A DNA stretch of 64,000 nt from Veronia nyctiphanis (GCF_004116385.1 NZ_PEIB01000004.1:124001-188000), one strand, 5' to 3'. Counted from the stretch's first letter, positions 17,885 to 27,771 are shown. Numbers and translations are program-made. Notes: a model not told the origin generated them from the sequence alone.

Positions 17885-18824
17885 GCAAAAATTATTGATA
17901 CTTAGCTTGGTTGCATTGGGGTTAGCGGCACTCTTTATTGTTATTGGCCTCAATGCGAATAACTACGAGTACTTTCTCTCAAGAAGAACACCGAAAGTGC
18001 TGGCTATGGTTCTTGCAGGTATTGCAGTGGCTCAGGCTTCGTTAGTATTTCAGACCATCACCAACAATCGGATTCTGACACCCAGTATCATGGGTTTTGA
18101 CAGTTTGTATGTCCTGACTCAGACATCGATTGTGATGTTCTTTGGTGGTATGAGCGCATTTGCGATTAATCACTATCTGAACTTCACGATTTCCATTGTC
18201 GTGATGGCGATGTTCTCAGTCTTTTTATTCGGCTTTTATTTCCAAGGTAAACGCAAAAACTTGATTGTGCTCTTGCTGGCAGGACTGATTATTGGCCAGT
18301 TGTTTGGCAATATTTCCTCGTTTTTCACCATGGTGATGGACCCGAACGAGTTCAGTTTTCTGCAAGGGAAGCTCTTCGCCAGCTTTAATAACATTCAAAT
18401 GGAGTTGGTTTATATTTGTACGCCTATTCTTCTGGTTGCTGCCTTTTTGCTGTTCCGGGAACACACAGTGCTTGATGTACTTTGGTTGGATCGTGATAAC
18501 GCTGTCAGCCTCGGCGTGGATGTTGATCGTTTCAATCGCAAGATACTTATCTTTTCCGCTCTGCTGATTGCTATTTCGACGGCCTTGATAGGTCCAATCA
18601 TGTTTTTCGGCCTGCTAGTGACTAACCTGACGCGCGAATGGTTTTCGACGTATCAACATAAAATATTGTTGTTCGGCTGCTCCTTGATGTCTATCTGTGC
18701 GCTATTGAGCGGTCAGTGGGTGGTCGAGAAAATCCTACACTTTGATACCACGTTAAATGTGGTGATCAACTTTGTCGGTGGTGTTTATTTCCTCTCTATG
18801 TTGTTACGAAACAAAGTGGTTTAG
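17874..18824 (+). CDS. vctG: siderophore ABC transporter permease (VctG-like)
   Basis: 316 residues if begun at the GTG at 17874, which overlaps the vctD stop by 11 bp; a longer upstream reading is less likely. It is a second FecCD-type permease with RTPKVLAMVLAGIAVAQASLVFQ at the N-terminus and GPIMFFGLLVTNLTREW at the coupling region. It should pair with VctD to form the heterodimeric channel. The gene for the ATPase follows after 9 bp. Confidence 0.82.
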   Translation: MRDKQKLLILSLVALGLAALFIVIGLNANNYEYFLSRRTPKVLAMVLAGIAVAQASLVFQTITNNRILTPSIMGFDSLYVLTQTSIVMFFGGMSAFAINHYLNFTISIVVMAMFSVFLFGFYFQGKRKNLIVLLLAGLIIGQLFGNISSFFTMVMDPNEFSFLQGKLFASFNNIQMELVYICTPILLVAAFLLFREHTVLDVLWLDRDNAVSLGVDVDRFNRKILIFSALLIAISTALIGPIMFFGLLVTNLTREWFSTYQHKILLFGCSLMSICALLSGQWVVEKILHFDTTLNVVINFVGGVYFLSMLLRNKVV

Positions 18825-18833
18825 AGAATACAG

Positions 18834-19589
18834 ATGATAAAACTTGCTCAGTTAACCAAAAGCTATGGAACAAACAAAGTCGTTGATGAAATCAGCGCGG
18901 AGTTTGCGAAAGGCAAAGTCACAGCGATTATCGGCCCCAACGGCGCAGGTAAGAGTACCGTTTTGTCGATGGCTAGTCGCCTTTTGTCGCGTGATAACGG
19001 AACTGTTCATATCGACTGCAAAGAGTTGAGTGAATGGGACAACAAAGAGTTGGCAAAACGTTTGGCGGTTTTGCGTCAGGCTAACACCATCACTATGCGC
19101 TTTACGGTGAAAGAAATGGTGTCATTTGGCCGCTTTCCTTATTCGAGGGGGCGACTAACGGCTGAAGATAAAAGCGTTATTGAAAAGGCAATTACTTATC
19201 TTGATTTGACCGATATACAGGATAAATACTTGGACGAACTCAGTGGTGGTCAAAGGCAACTTGCATTTATTGCGATGGTTATTGCTCAAGACACCGATTA
19301 CGTTTTCCTTGATGAGCCATTAAATAACCTAGACATAAAACACTCGTTGCAAATCATGAAGAACATACAGCGACTCGCGCATGAGATGGACAAGGCGGTT
19401 GTCGTGGTTATTCATGATATTAATTTCGCGGCCTGTTATGCCGACAGAATAATCGCCCTGAAAAAAGGAAAAGTTGCTGCTACTGGCAGAGTAGAAGAGG
19501 TTATTGAACCTTCTGTGCTAGAAGGCATTTACGAAACGCCGTTTAACGTAATTGACATGAACGGTAAACGCATGTGTCTTTATTATTGA
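18834..19589 (+). CDS. vctC: siderophore ABC transporter ATPase (VctC-like)
   Basis: 251 residues. Walker A is GPNGAGKST, the signature LSGGQRQL, Walker B YVFLDEP, and the switch His is in VIHDINFA. It is the cytoplasmic ATPase that drives the VctDG permease. Last gene of the operon. An inverted repeat (AACTGGTA/TTACCAGTT, 19628-19652) follows the stop but lacks a T tract, so it is at best a weak terminator. Confidence 0.88.
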   Translation: MIKLAQLTKSYGTNKVVDEISAEFAKGKVTAIIGPNGAGKSTVLSMASRLLSRDNGTVHIDCKELSEWDNKELAKRLAVLRQANTITMRFTVKEMVSFGRFPYSRGRLTAEDKSVIEKAITYLDLTDIQDKYLDELSGGQRQLAFIAMVIAQDTDYVFLDEPLNNLDIKHSLQIMKNIQRLAHEMDKAVVVVIHDINFAACYADRIIALKKGKVAATGRVEEVIEPSVLEGIYETPFNVIDMNGKRMCLYY

Positions 19590-20412
19590 GCGTCTTTGTA
19601 TAGATTCATATCTCTTCAAAAACACGTAACTGGTATCATCCCATTACCAGTTGCGTTCTCAGATATGTCAGGATTTTTCCATGACATACCGTGAAAAGAA
19701 AATGTTTACTTTTCATTGCTTGAGTGAAAATCAACCTTTCCTTAAAAGACATAATTTTATATGTTTTCGCAAAAATTTATATTTAGCAATGACTTATATA
19801 TTGGCTGGTACTTATTTGTTTATGAATAATTTGTTTCGTTAATAAGATTTATTGTACAGATGTTCAAAAAATAGATAGTGCCAAATCACATATTCTGTAA
19901 GCAGTAACATAAATTTCTTTCTGGCTATTTTGGTTATGCTACGGTTTACATACCAGTTGAGGGGTCAGAGCCTCACAAAAGACCCACAGTAGAAGGTGGG
20001 CGATTTAAACATAAAGACATCATTGAACTGAATTTATCTTGGCTGAAAAAATTAGCATTTATTCTTTTGGATGTGTTTATGTTTACATTAATGATGAAAA
20101 TTTACTCTTCTTATTCATACAAAAAGTCCTACTCTCCGGACAACACTTCGCATTCGTTATTTTCGGTAGCTGATAATAATAGACATTATCGATTACCTCT
20201 CCTCCCGTTATAAATCCGAAAGAATAAATTTACTTTTTTTTGGAAATATATATTTTTTATTTGAAATTTAGAATTCAATTTGAATGAATTTTCGAATTAA
20301 TAAACTGTGACTAGGAGGTGATAAAAATAAACAATAAGGTCTTTTATACCTTAATACATTTTCAAAACCAAAATCTGATTAATTGCACTATCCAAATTGA
20401 AGGAGCATTACA
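19590..20412 (+). other. long AT-rich intergenic region with a possible structured RNA
   Basis: No convincing gene over 820 bp. Short open frames (for example 19651-19842 and a 44-codon frame from 20079) have poor starts and low-complexity content. At 19959-20000 the sequence can fold as an H-type pseudoknot (GAGG/CCTC and GGTC/GACC) followed by the hairpin CCCAC/GTGGG. An extended Shine-Dalgarno complement, AGGAGGTGA, lies at 20313-20321 with no usable ATG behind it. I cannot assign either element to a known family. Confidence 0.4.
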
Positions 20413-21543
20413 ATGTGCAAGAAAAGAACACCATTTTCGTTAGTTGCTGGTGCACTACTTTTTTTATCTTCATCAGCAGTGTCGCAAACATTTACGCTTT
20501 CAAATGACAGTGGTTCTCAACTAAATAACCACAATCCACATTTTACAGGACTGGGCTATTTACAACCACGGGCATCAAACTCTGGTTCTTCCTCTGTCCG
20601 TTATTTACCTCAGAAGAATGACTCTGCTGCGGTAGATATTTATGACAGCTCATCAAACCGGGGATATATAAAAGGCAAGGGCTTCAGGGGTTACGAGACT
20701 CAAGTTATTTCAACACTCGCGCCTGAGGAATCGAATGCGGGCGGCAACTTATGGACCCTGCTCGGTGGTAACAGTAACCTTAATCACTGCAAACTTTTCC
20801 CTGATTCAAACTTTGGCGGTATATGGAACTCACTCTGGGGCTCACACTCAACCAGTATCGGTGTCGGGGGCGGTGACGATGTCAGCTGGGGTATTAGTGC
20901 AACACTGGGGACAAGTTGTGATGGTGTCCATAACGGGCATGCTATTTTCGTAAAAGTGGGTGCCTCTATATCCACCGGTATTGGTGAAGCGTTGGAACTT
21001 GCTCAGGCTCCTAGCCCAGTTAAAGTGAGTTTTAATATCGGAGCGTCTGCAGGTTTTAAAGTTGAAGTCGGTGGCGGAAAAATGGGGTACTTCAATAAGG
21101 TTCCGCATCCCATTTACGTTGCTGGTATTCGCTTTCCAGAATATACCTACATTTCTCTGACTCCGGACGGAAAAATAACGTTAGGTGGTGCACTCAAGGC
21201 CGGCATGGTGATTGGCGGCACACTGGGTGTATCAATTAATCTCCTAGATATTTCTGCTCCTGTGCGTCTGGAGGCTGGTTTGACTCGTGCTGCAAACCCC
21301 AAAAACTATAAATATTACACCAGAAAAACCGCGAAAATCGGTGCGTCTTCGGCCGGTGGCCGGGCTTATGCGAGCCTGTGGTTGGGTAACCCTCCCTGGA
21401 CATGGACCATATTAAGTACCACGTTATTTTCTTGGTCTGGTTTCCCTATATTTAGTCATACATTTTATGACGAGTTTGAAAAAGGCAAACTGTTGGTTAA
21501 TCCGAAGGAAAATACCGCTTCGATTAGTCAGAGTTCTGTTTAA
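20413..21543 (+). CDS. exported Gly/Ser-rich protein, unknown function
   Basis: 376 residues with a Sec signal (~1-24, ending near AVSQ). The mature protein is rich in Gly, Ser and aromatic residues and has alternating patterns typical of beta structure, for example SFNIGASAGFKVEVGGG and ITLGGALKAGMVIGGTLGVSINL. Two Cys (in NHCKLF and TSCDG) could form a disulfide. AAGGAGCA precedes the ATG. It is followed after a strong GC hairpin by another exported protein, so the two probably act together outside the cytoplasm. I recognise no family; an outer-membrane or secreted beta-protein is an inference. Confidence 0.65.
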   Translation: MCKKRTPFSLVAGALLFLSSSAVSQTFTLSNDSGSQLNNHNPHFTGLGYLQPRASNSGSSSVRYLPQKNDSAAVDIYDSSSNRGYIKGKGFRGYETQVISTLAPEESNAGGNLWTLLGGNSNLNHCKLFPDSNFGGIWNSLWGSHSTSIGVGGGDDVSWGISATLGTSCDGVHNGHAIFVKVGASISTGIGEALELAQAPSPVKVSFNIGASAGFKVEVGGGKMGYFNKVPHPIYVAGIRFPEYTYISLTPDGKITLGGALKAGMVIGGTLGVSINLLDISAPVRLEAGLTRAANPKNYKYYTRKTAKIGASSAGGRAYASLWLGNPPWTWTILSTTLFSWSGFPIFSHTFYDEFEKGKLLVNPKENTASISQSSV

Positions 21544-21553
21544 TTTATGCCAT

Positions 21554-21573
21554 CCGGGGCGGAAGCGCCCCGG
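21554..21573 (+). repeat. GC-rich intercistronic hairpin
   Basis: The perfect 8-bp stem CCGGGGCG/CGCCCCGG has a GAAG loop and no T tract follows. It lies between the two exported-protein genes and probably protects the upstream message or lowers read-through, so that the first protein is made in excess. Confidence 0.6.
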
Positions 21574-21602
21574 AATAGCCGAGACTATTTAGGAATGAGA
21601 GC

Positions 21603-23405
21603 ATGCGAAAATATATTATTAGCGCAGTTGGATTGATCGTTGTTGTTAGCCTGTTTTTTATTCAGACTGACTTCTGGGGCGGCAACGGTGGCAGCCTAAA
21701 TAACGGCTCAGCGACCGAAAACGCGCTATCAAACCCTACATCTGAGGTGATTGGCACGCAGCAAAAAACTAGCCACCAGAACAGCCTTTTGAAGAATAAT
21801 ACCTCAGAGTTTCTCGGATACATTGTCAATGTAAACGTTGGGATGACGAATTCAGATATTGAGGAAACTGGCGGCAATTCATCTGGCACTAAAGCGAGTT
21901 TCGAACTGGTATTTAATCACCCTTTTGAAAGCGGGACTGCCAAGCAGGCATTGGTGAGAAACTTCATTCAGGAAACGGCGAATGGCCCGTATAAAGTCGA
22001 TCAGATGGGCTTTCTTTATGACTTAGAACAACCCCAAGTCTACCAAAACCTTGATTTACTTGGGTTACCTAAAGAACACACTTTGGTCATGCTGCCTTAT
22101 ATCCTCAATGCTATTTCGTACCATAGCGAGACAACCCCACTGATCCTGACAACGCCAACAATGAAAACTGAATATTCATATCAGCGTTTGGATAACAAAA
22201 AACTATTGAGGGAGCTTATCGATTATCAAGATGGTCCCTCAGTTGTCTATTCGGCAAATTCGCCACAAGTTGCCTATTCAGAAACATGGCAGGCTGATTT
22301 ATCAGAGGACAAGTTTATTGAACGGGTCGCCACCAAATCTGCCATTCAGGCACTATTTACGAACGTGAATGATGGTGAAGATCTCAGCATCGAACAGCAT
22401 ATTCGACTAACGATGAAACGGTTTTATCCTGAGAGTGCTGATTTTACTCAGGGGTTATTTATTGCAAATGCCAATCGCTCGATCGATATTCTGCTTGCTG
22501 GTAGTGACTTGAAAGAGCCTGAGAATGATGAGGAAATGCTGCTACTCCTTGATAAGGTCACTGAAACACTCAGTCAGGCTGAGGCTGAAATGCTGGGACG
22601 TTACCTTATTACGAACAAATCAATCAGTGAAGTCAAAGACTTGCTGGCCGATGAAGCATTGGATCCTTTCAACAAGCAAGCTCTTTTGATGGCATTGCAA
22701 GAAGCAAATCAACCAGAATCAGAAACCTATCTCGCGTCAATTATCCTTGATGCATCAGTCGCCGATCGCTATCGTGCCGCAGGAATGGTAAACATCGCCT
22801 TGATCAAAGATGCAACCCATGTGTCCTACGATGCTTTGCATGGCGTGATGTATAAACAGGAAGCGCCACTATTAATTGAAACCGCTCTGTACAACATTGG
22901 CAATATTTCCCGTAATCAGTCTCTTATTGCGCCCGATGGCGTTAAAGAAATCATGTCAATCCTTGAAAAAACGCAAGACGATTCGCGCGAGCGTTTCATT
23001 GCCTTACAAGCCGCAGCAAACGCAAACAATGATGCGTTTACTGAAACTTTTGTATCGTCTCTATCTGCCAACACGCCGAGGGAAAGGCTAGCTGCGGTCG
23101 AAGGTGCGTTATACCGCCCCAATGCAAAATCCCAAGCTGTGGAGCATTTGCTACTCAAAGAGACAAGTCCAATGGTTTTCGCAGCTGCTGAACGTTATTA
23201 CCGCCGCGTTGAACCCTCATTTTATGAAGTTATTAAATTCTATGAGCGGTTGAAAAGCGAAAATGACGAAAACATGCAAGTTGCTCTTGGCAAGGTTCTT
23301 CTCAGTAACCGTGCTCAAAAAGAGCGAATGCAACAAAAGCTTGAAGAGTTGATTCCAGTGAAACCCGGGATAGCAAAGCTACTCTCCGGGTCAAGCGATG
23401 GTTGA
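21603..23405 (+). CDS. exported helical-repeat protein, unknown function
   Basis: 600 residues. The N-terminal hydrophobic segment (~4-20) is a signal anchor or signal peptide. Residues ~70-240 look beta-rich. From ~245 to 590 the protein is an alpha-helical solenoid with HEAT-like pairs, for example ALLMALQEANQ, RYRAAGMVNIALI, LIETALYNIGNI and RFIALQAAANANN. A beta-rich N-terminal sheet followed by a helical superhelix recalls the large lipid transfer protein (vitellogenin N) module, but this is an impression from architecture and not a sequence match. The ATG follows GGAATGAGAGC. Second gene of a two-gene operon ending in a terminator. Confidence 0.65.
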   Translation: MRKYIISAVGLIVVVSLFFIQTDFWGGNGGSLNNGSATENALSNPTSEVIGTQQKTSHQNSLLKNNTSEFLGYIVNVNVGMTNSDIEETGGNSSGTKASFELVFNHPFESGTAKQALVRNFIQETANGPYKVDQMGFLYDLEQPQVYQNLDLLGLPKEHTLVMLPYILNAISYHSETTPLILTTPTMKTEYSYQRLDNKKLLRELIDYQDGPSVVYSANSPQVAYSETWQADLSEDKFIERVATKSAIQALFTNVNDGEDLSIEQHIRLTMKRFYPESADFTQGLFIANANRSIDILLAGSDLKEPENDEEMLLLLDKVTETLSQAEAEMLGRYLITNKSISEVKDLLADEALDPFNKQALLMALQEANQPESETYLASIILDASVADRYRAAGMVNIALIKDATHVSYDALHGVMYKQEAPLLIETALYNIGNISRNQSLIAPDGVKEIMSILEKTQDDSRERFIALQAAANANNDAFTETFVSSLSANTPRERLAAVEGALYRPNAKSQAVEHLLLKETSPMVFAAAERYYRRVEPSFYEVIKFYERLKSENDENMQVALGKVLLSNRAQKERMQQKLEELIPVKPGIAKLLSGSSDG

Positions 23406-23446
23406 TATAAGTTTCAAAAAATAATTACAACGTCAGGCTAGGCAAT

Positions 23447-23472
23447 GGCAGGTGTAAAAACCTGCCTTTTTT
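23447..23472 (+). terminator. rho-independent terminator of the exported pair
   Basis: The stem GGCAGG/CCTGCC with an 8-nt loop is followed by six T, 42 bp past the stop codon. Confidence 0.88.
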
Positions 23473-23662
23473 CATTTTGCTGACTTCCGCTGGGCGCTCA
23501 TCATGAAAACGCACTTAATATTTTCATCCTAAAAACAAAAGACTCAACAAAGAGCCACATACGATTATTCATACTATTGAATGATTTATTAGTATTTTTC
23601 GCTCTTCTAATATTAATTTTTCGGTGAACACCCATCACGCCCAATGGACGCGAGCGCTACGG

Positions 23663-24631
23663 ATGGCAAAGTTTAGTTTTGATTTAAAAGCACTAGATGT
23701 GTTTGTTATGGCTGCGAAAACCGGAAATATGACCGAGGCAGCACTAAAGCTTAAATTGTCTCAGTCTTCTGTTTCTCAGATTTTGTCTCAACTGGAATCT
23801 TCCCTCGGTGTCGAGCTTTTAGATCGAACCGTTAGGCCTATCGAGTTAACGGTAGCAGGGCGTTATTTTTACGATCAGTCCGTTTATCTGCTCAAACAGG
23901 CTGACAAAACGCAGCAGGTCATCACCAAAGGCAGTTTCGACAAACTGCATCTTGTTCGTCTCGCTATTGTCGACTCAATGGCATCGACACTCGGCAAGCC
24001 AATTATCGATTCAGTAAAGTCACATACTGAAAACTGGATGATGACCACTGGTTTTTCCCACTTGCATCAGCAAGGCTTGTTGAGCCGAACGGTGGATATC
24101 ATTATTTCTGATGATGCACTTCCGCGTCATGATGATCTTCAACGATTTCGATTACTGAAAGAACCTTTTGTTCTTTTAGTGCCGACTACTTTTCATGAGA
24201 AAATACCAAATATAACCAGCCTTAGACAACTGTCAGCACATCTCGACTTTGTTCGTTACAGTTCTCAATCTGTGATAGGCCAATCTATTGAAACTTACAT
24301 ACGTCAGCAAGGTCTGGATATCGCTGCGAGGATGACGTTAGACAACACATTTGCGATTACATCGGCTGTCGCAGATGGTCTGGGTTGGACAATAACGACG
24401 CCGCTTTGCCTTCTGCAAGGCGATGTATTTGATAAAAAACTTACCTGTCTGCCTTTGCCTGATAGTGAAGGCTTTTCTCGCTATTTGACGTTGGTGGCAA
24501 GAAGAAATGAGTTAGGTGACTTACCTGAGCGCCTTGCCAAAGACAGCAGAGTCATTATCCAACGCCACTTCTTACCAAAAGTGAAGCAGGCGCTACCTTG
24601 GATTTATGATGCCATCAAAATTGGTAGCTGA
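23663..24631 (+). CDS. LysR-family transcriptional regulator
   Basis: 322 residues from the ATG at 23663; a GTG at 23624 would add 13 residues. The winged helix-turn-helix is residues ~5-65 (DLKALDVFVMAAKTGNMTEA, then LSQSSVSQILSQLESSLGVELLDRT). The rest is a periplasmic-binding-like effector domain. It lies 366 bp upstream of the gamma-glutamylation/TRAP operon in the same direction, so it is the best candidate regulator of that operon. The inducer is unknown. Confidence 0.88.
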   Translation: MAKFSFDLKALDVFVMAAKTGNMTEAALKLKLSQSSVSQILSQLESSLGVELLDRTVRPIELTVAGRYFYDQSVYLLKQADKTQQVITKGSFDKLHLVRLAIVDSMASTLGKPIIDSVKSHTENWMMTTGFSHLHQQGLLSRTVDIIISDDALPRHDDLQRFRLLKEPFVLLVPTTFHEKIPNITSLRQLSAHLDFVRYSSQSVIGQSIETYIRQQGLDIAARMTLDNTFAITSAVADGLGWTITTPLCLLQGDVFDKKLTCLPLPDSEGFSRYLTLVARRNELGDLPERLAKDSRVIIQRHFLPKVKQALPWIYDAIKIGS

Positions 24632-24997
24632 CTGTGCGTTGTCAAAATGAATCTCAGATAAAGGTGTATTGCCACCCGAACACCCATGGTTGAATGTTGA
24701 CCGGTTGGTACTTTGCATAACTTAACTTATTGAAAATTAATAATGTGACAGCTGCCCTACTATTATGAATCCTGATAGTGTTCTCTTAGCACGTACGATT
24801 CTTGTGGCCAATTATTGAAGCCTCCACCTATCTTAAGATCAGTCGTTCGTTCTTCGGTTTGTTTCACACGGAGAACTACTTGAACTCTGTATTTGCTTAC
24901 CACCGATCTTGATCCGGTGTGCTCAATCTTAATGTCAGCCAATGTTGTTCTGTCTTTGTGTTCGACGAAAACGAATAAAAAAGGGGAAACATCAGAT
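24632..24997 (+). other. intergenic region before the catabolic operon
   Basis: No gene is supported; an open frame on each strand overlaps here without a good start. It should hold the operon promoter and the LysR binding sites. I could not identify a clear -35/-10 pair or a sigma54 motif. Confidence 0.4.
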
Positions 24998-26365
24998 ATG
25001 GAAGCGAGAGATGTAAGAAGTGTTGCCGATGCAAAGCAAATTATTGAAGAGCGGGGTTTAACGCACGTAAAAGTCGGTTTGTTTGATAATGACGGCGTGA
25101 TGCGCGGCAAGTACATGTCGAAGGCCAAGTTCTTTTCGTCGCTGGATAAAGGTTTTGCGTTCTGCGATGTGGTACTTGGCTGGGATGTTAAAGATCAACT
25201 TTATGACAATACCAAGTTTACGGGGTGGCATACGGGATACCCCGATGCGCCTGTCCGAATACTTCCTGAAACGTGCAGAGAAGTATTGGACGAAGACGGA
25301 ATGCTTCTTTTTATCGCCGAGTTTTCCGGTGAGGCTGAAACTGTCTGCCCCCGAGCGACCCTGAGAAGGGTGCTGCAAAAAGCCGAAGACATGGGCTTTG
25401 ATGCATCCGCGGCACTCGAATATGAGTTCTTTATTTTTGATGAAACGCCTCACTCGATAAGAGAAAAAGGCTTCAGAAACATCAAGCCAATAACCCCAGA
25501 TTGGTTCGGTTACTCGATGATCCGCAATTCGACTTATTCCGGGCTGTACAAAGCGATTCTGTCGATGGCCGAGACGATGGACTTTCCCATCGAAGGTATT
25601 CACTCAGAGACCGGGCCCGGCGTTATTGAAGCGGCTATCGCTGTCGATAGCGCAATCAACGCGGCAGACAAGGCGGCACTGTTTAAAACCTACATGAAAG
25701 TACTGGCGCAAAAAAACGAAATGATGGCGACTTTCATGGCCAAATGGACCAATGACTATCCCGGTCAAAGTGGGCACATTCATATCTCCCTTCAAAACAA
25801 AGATGGTACTTCGGCGTTTTATGACCCGACTCAACCACTGAACATGAGCGATACCCAGCGTCATTTTATTGCAGGACAGCAGCATTTGATGTCTGACGTC
25901 CTTTGTATGATTGCTCCTACCATTAACAGCTATTCCAGAATGGTGCCCGGCTTTTGGGCACCCACCACGGCAACATGGGGTGTTGAGAACCGCACGGCAT
26001 CATTGCGCTTAATACCGGGCTCGGAGAAATCACAGCGGGTGGAATACCGTTTAGGTGCAGCCGATGCCAACCCTTATTTGGCGCTCGCTGCCGCATTGGC
26101 GTCCGGGCTTTACGGTATTGAAAATAGCTTAGAGCCAACGGCGCAGGTTAAAGGCAATGCCTACGAGCAGGAACATCCAGAAGAACTTCAGCTGCCAAGC
26201 ACCTTGTGGGACGCTGCTCAGTCTTTCAAACAGTCTGATGCGGCAAGGGGCTTGTTCGGTGATGCCTTTGTTGAACACTTCGCAGCCTCTAGAGAATGGG
26301 AGGAACGAGAGTTTCGTAAGCACGTCACTGACTGGGAACTGGATCGGTATTTCGAAATCATTTAG
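24998..26365 (+). CDS. glutamine synthetase-like gamma-glutamyl amide ligase
   Basis: 455 residues from the ATG at 24998 behind AAGGGGAAA. It belongs to the glutamine synthetase fold group that includes PuuA, IpuC and GmaS, which join glutamate to an amine at the expense of ATP. Visible active-site elements are EYEFFIF (metal-binding Glu), GPGVIEAA, SGHIHIS, and the C-terminal NRTASLRLIPG and RVEYRLGAADANPY. True GlnA adenylylation signals are absent. The following genes supply two oxidations and an amidotransferase-type hydrolase, so the product is probably a gamma-glutamyl amino alcohol. It is the first gene of the operon. Confidence 0.85.
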   Translation: MEARDVRSVADAKQIIEERGLTHVKVGLFDNDGVMRGKYMSKAKFFSSLDKGFAFCDVVLGWDVKDQLYDNTKFTGWHTGYPDAPVRILPETCREVLDEDGMLLFIAEFSGEAETVCPRATLRRVLQKAEDMGFDASAALEYEFFIFDETPHSIREKGFRNIKPITPDWFGYSMIRNSTYSGLYKAILSMAETMDFPIEGIHSETGPGVIEAAIAVDSAINAADKAALFKTYMKVLAQKNEMMATFMAKWTNDYPGQSGHIHISLQNKDGTSAFYDPTQPLNMSDTQRHFIAGQQHLMSDVLCMIAPTINSYSRMVPGFWAPTTATWGVENRTASLRLIPGSEKSQRVEYRLGAADANPYLALAAALASGLYGIENSLEPTAQVKGNAYEQEHPEELQLPSTLWDAAQSFKQSDAARGLFGDAFVEHFAASREWEEREFRKHVTDWELDRYFEII

Positions 26366-26374
26366 GGCGGGAAC

Positions 26375-27771
26375 ATGGATAGCATTCGAACAGTGTCACC
26401 CGTTGATGGCCGCATATATGTCGAACGACCATTAGCGTCAGAAAATGAAATTGCAGTGTGTATTGAGCGTGCGGATAAAGCCCGGAACTACTGGCAGGCA
26501 TTGCCGCTTTCTGCCCGAAAAACCTTTTGTTCTCATGCCATTGATCACTTTGTCGATAACAAAGAGGCTATTGCTGAGGAAATCAGTTGGATGATGGGGA
26601 GACCGATCGCTTACACGGGTGGAGAAGTCAATGGGGTGGAGGAACGAGCGAGGCACATGATTTCCATTGCCGATGAAGCGCTTGCACCGATTGTGTTGGA
26701 AGAAAAAGCGGGTTTTGACCGTTATATAAAGCGTGTTCCTCTCGGTGTGGTTTTTATTATTGCTCCATGGAATTATCCGTATTTGACGGCGATTAATGCC
26801 ATTATTCCCGCATTGCTCGCCGGCAACACGGTAATTTTGAAACACTCGGCCCAAACCCCCTTGTGCGCTGAGCGCTTGTTTGAAGCGTTCGAAAAAGCGG
26901 GATTGCCTGAGGGTGTCTTTCAATATCTTCATTTAAGCCACGCTGACACTGAAAAGGTGATTCAGAGCCCTGAAGTCAAGCATGTTGCGTTTACTGGCTC
27001 GGTGCCGGGTGGGGCGATGGTAGAAAAAGCGGCGGCGGGACGATTCATCAGTGCAGGCCTTGAGTTAGGGGGGAAAGATCCCGCTTACATCCGTGCTGAT
27101 GCAGATATTGCTGCTGCTGTTGAGACCGTGGTCGACGGCGCTTTCTTCAATTCAGGACAGTCATGCTGTGGTATCGAGCGCCTCTATGTACACCACAGTG
27201 TTCATGATGAGGTCGTAGAAAAGTGTGCAGCCCTCATCAAGGATTATCAACTCGGCAGCCGGATGATCCGGCGACAACAATGGGCCCACTTGTTAAAACG
27301 GGTGCTGCTGATTTTGTTCGAGGACAGGTTGAAGAGGCGATCAGAGAAGGGGCCAAGGCGTTGATTGATGCCAGCCACTTTCCGCTGCATAAGCCAGGCA
27401 CTCCCTATCTGGCTCCACAACTTTTGACCAATGTTAATCATCAAATGCGCGTGATGCATGAGGAGTCTTTTGGCCCTGTGCTTGGTGTGATGTCCGTCTC
27501 TGATGATGACGAAGCGATTACGCTGATGAACGACAGTGAATTTGGTCTGACTGCTGCGATTTTTACACAAGATCAGCAAGTAGGCGAGGCGCTTGCTGAC
27601 AAAGTTGAGGCGGGCACAGTGTTCCTCAATCGCTGTGATTACCTTGACCCCGGCCTTGCGTGGGTGGGTATCAAAAATTCAGGACGTGGTTGTACTTTGT
27701 CAAAGGTGGGTTTCGACATGTTAACCCGTCCCAAGTCCTACCATATTAAAAAGCCCGGAGGTGACGCATGA
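26375..27771 (+). CDS. aldehyde dehydrogenase, NAD(P)-dependent (one frameshift)
   Basis: A classical ALDH: the NAD-binding segment APWNYPYLTAINAIIPALLAG, the general base Glu in LELGGKDP, and the catalytic Cys in FFNSGQSCCGIERLYV. The frame breaks near 27262 after YQLG; restoring one C gives PDDPATTMGPLVK, the family sequence, and a 465-residue protein. The C-terminal part has EESFGPVLGV. In this operon it should oxidise the gamma-glutamyl amino aldehyde made by the next gene's product to the gamma-glutamyl amino acid. The start ATG is 9 bp after the ligase stop. Confidence 0.85.

Noticed and set aside
19628-19652. Hairpin after vctC as a terminator
   Set aside because: The stem is good but no T tract follows, so it is only mentioned under vctC.
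19651-19842. 63-codon frame after vctC
   Set aside because: A/T-rich sequence with poor start and no recognisable domain.
20079-20213. 44-codon frame in the AT-rich gap
   Set aside because: Low-complexity Ser/Tyr content and no clear ribosome binding site.
25058-25603. 181-codon minus-strand frame opposite the ligase gene
   Set aside because: Antisense shadow of a clear glutamine-synthetase-like frame.
24998-26365. Housekeeping glutamine synthetase GlnA
   Set aside because: The operon context and PuuA/IpuC-like sequence argue for an amine ligase; no ntrBC neighbours are present.
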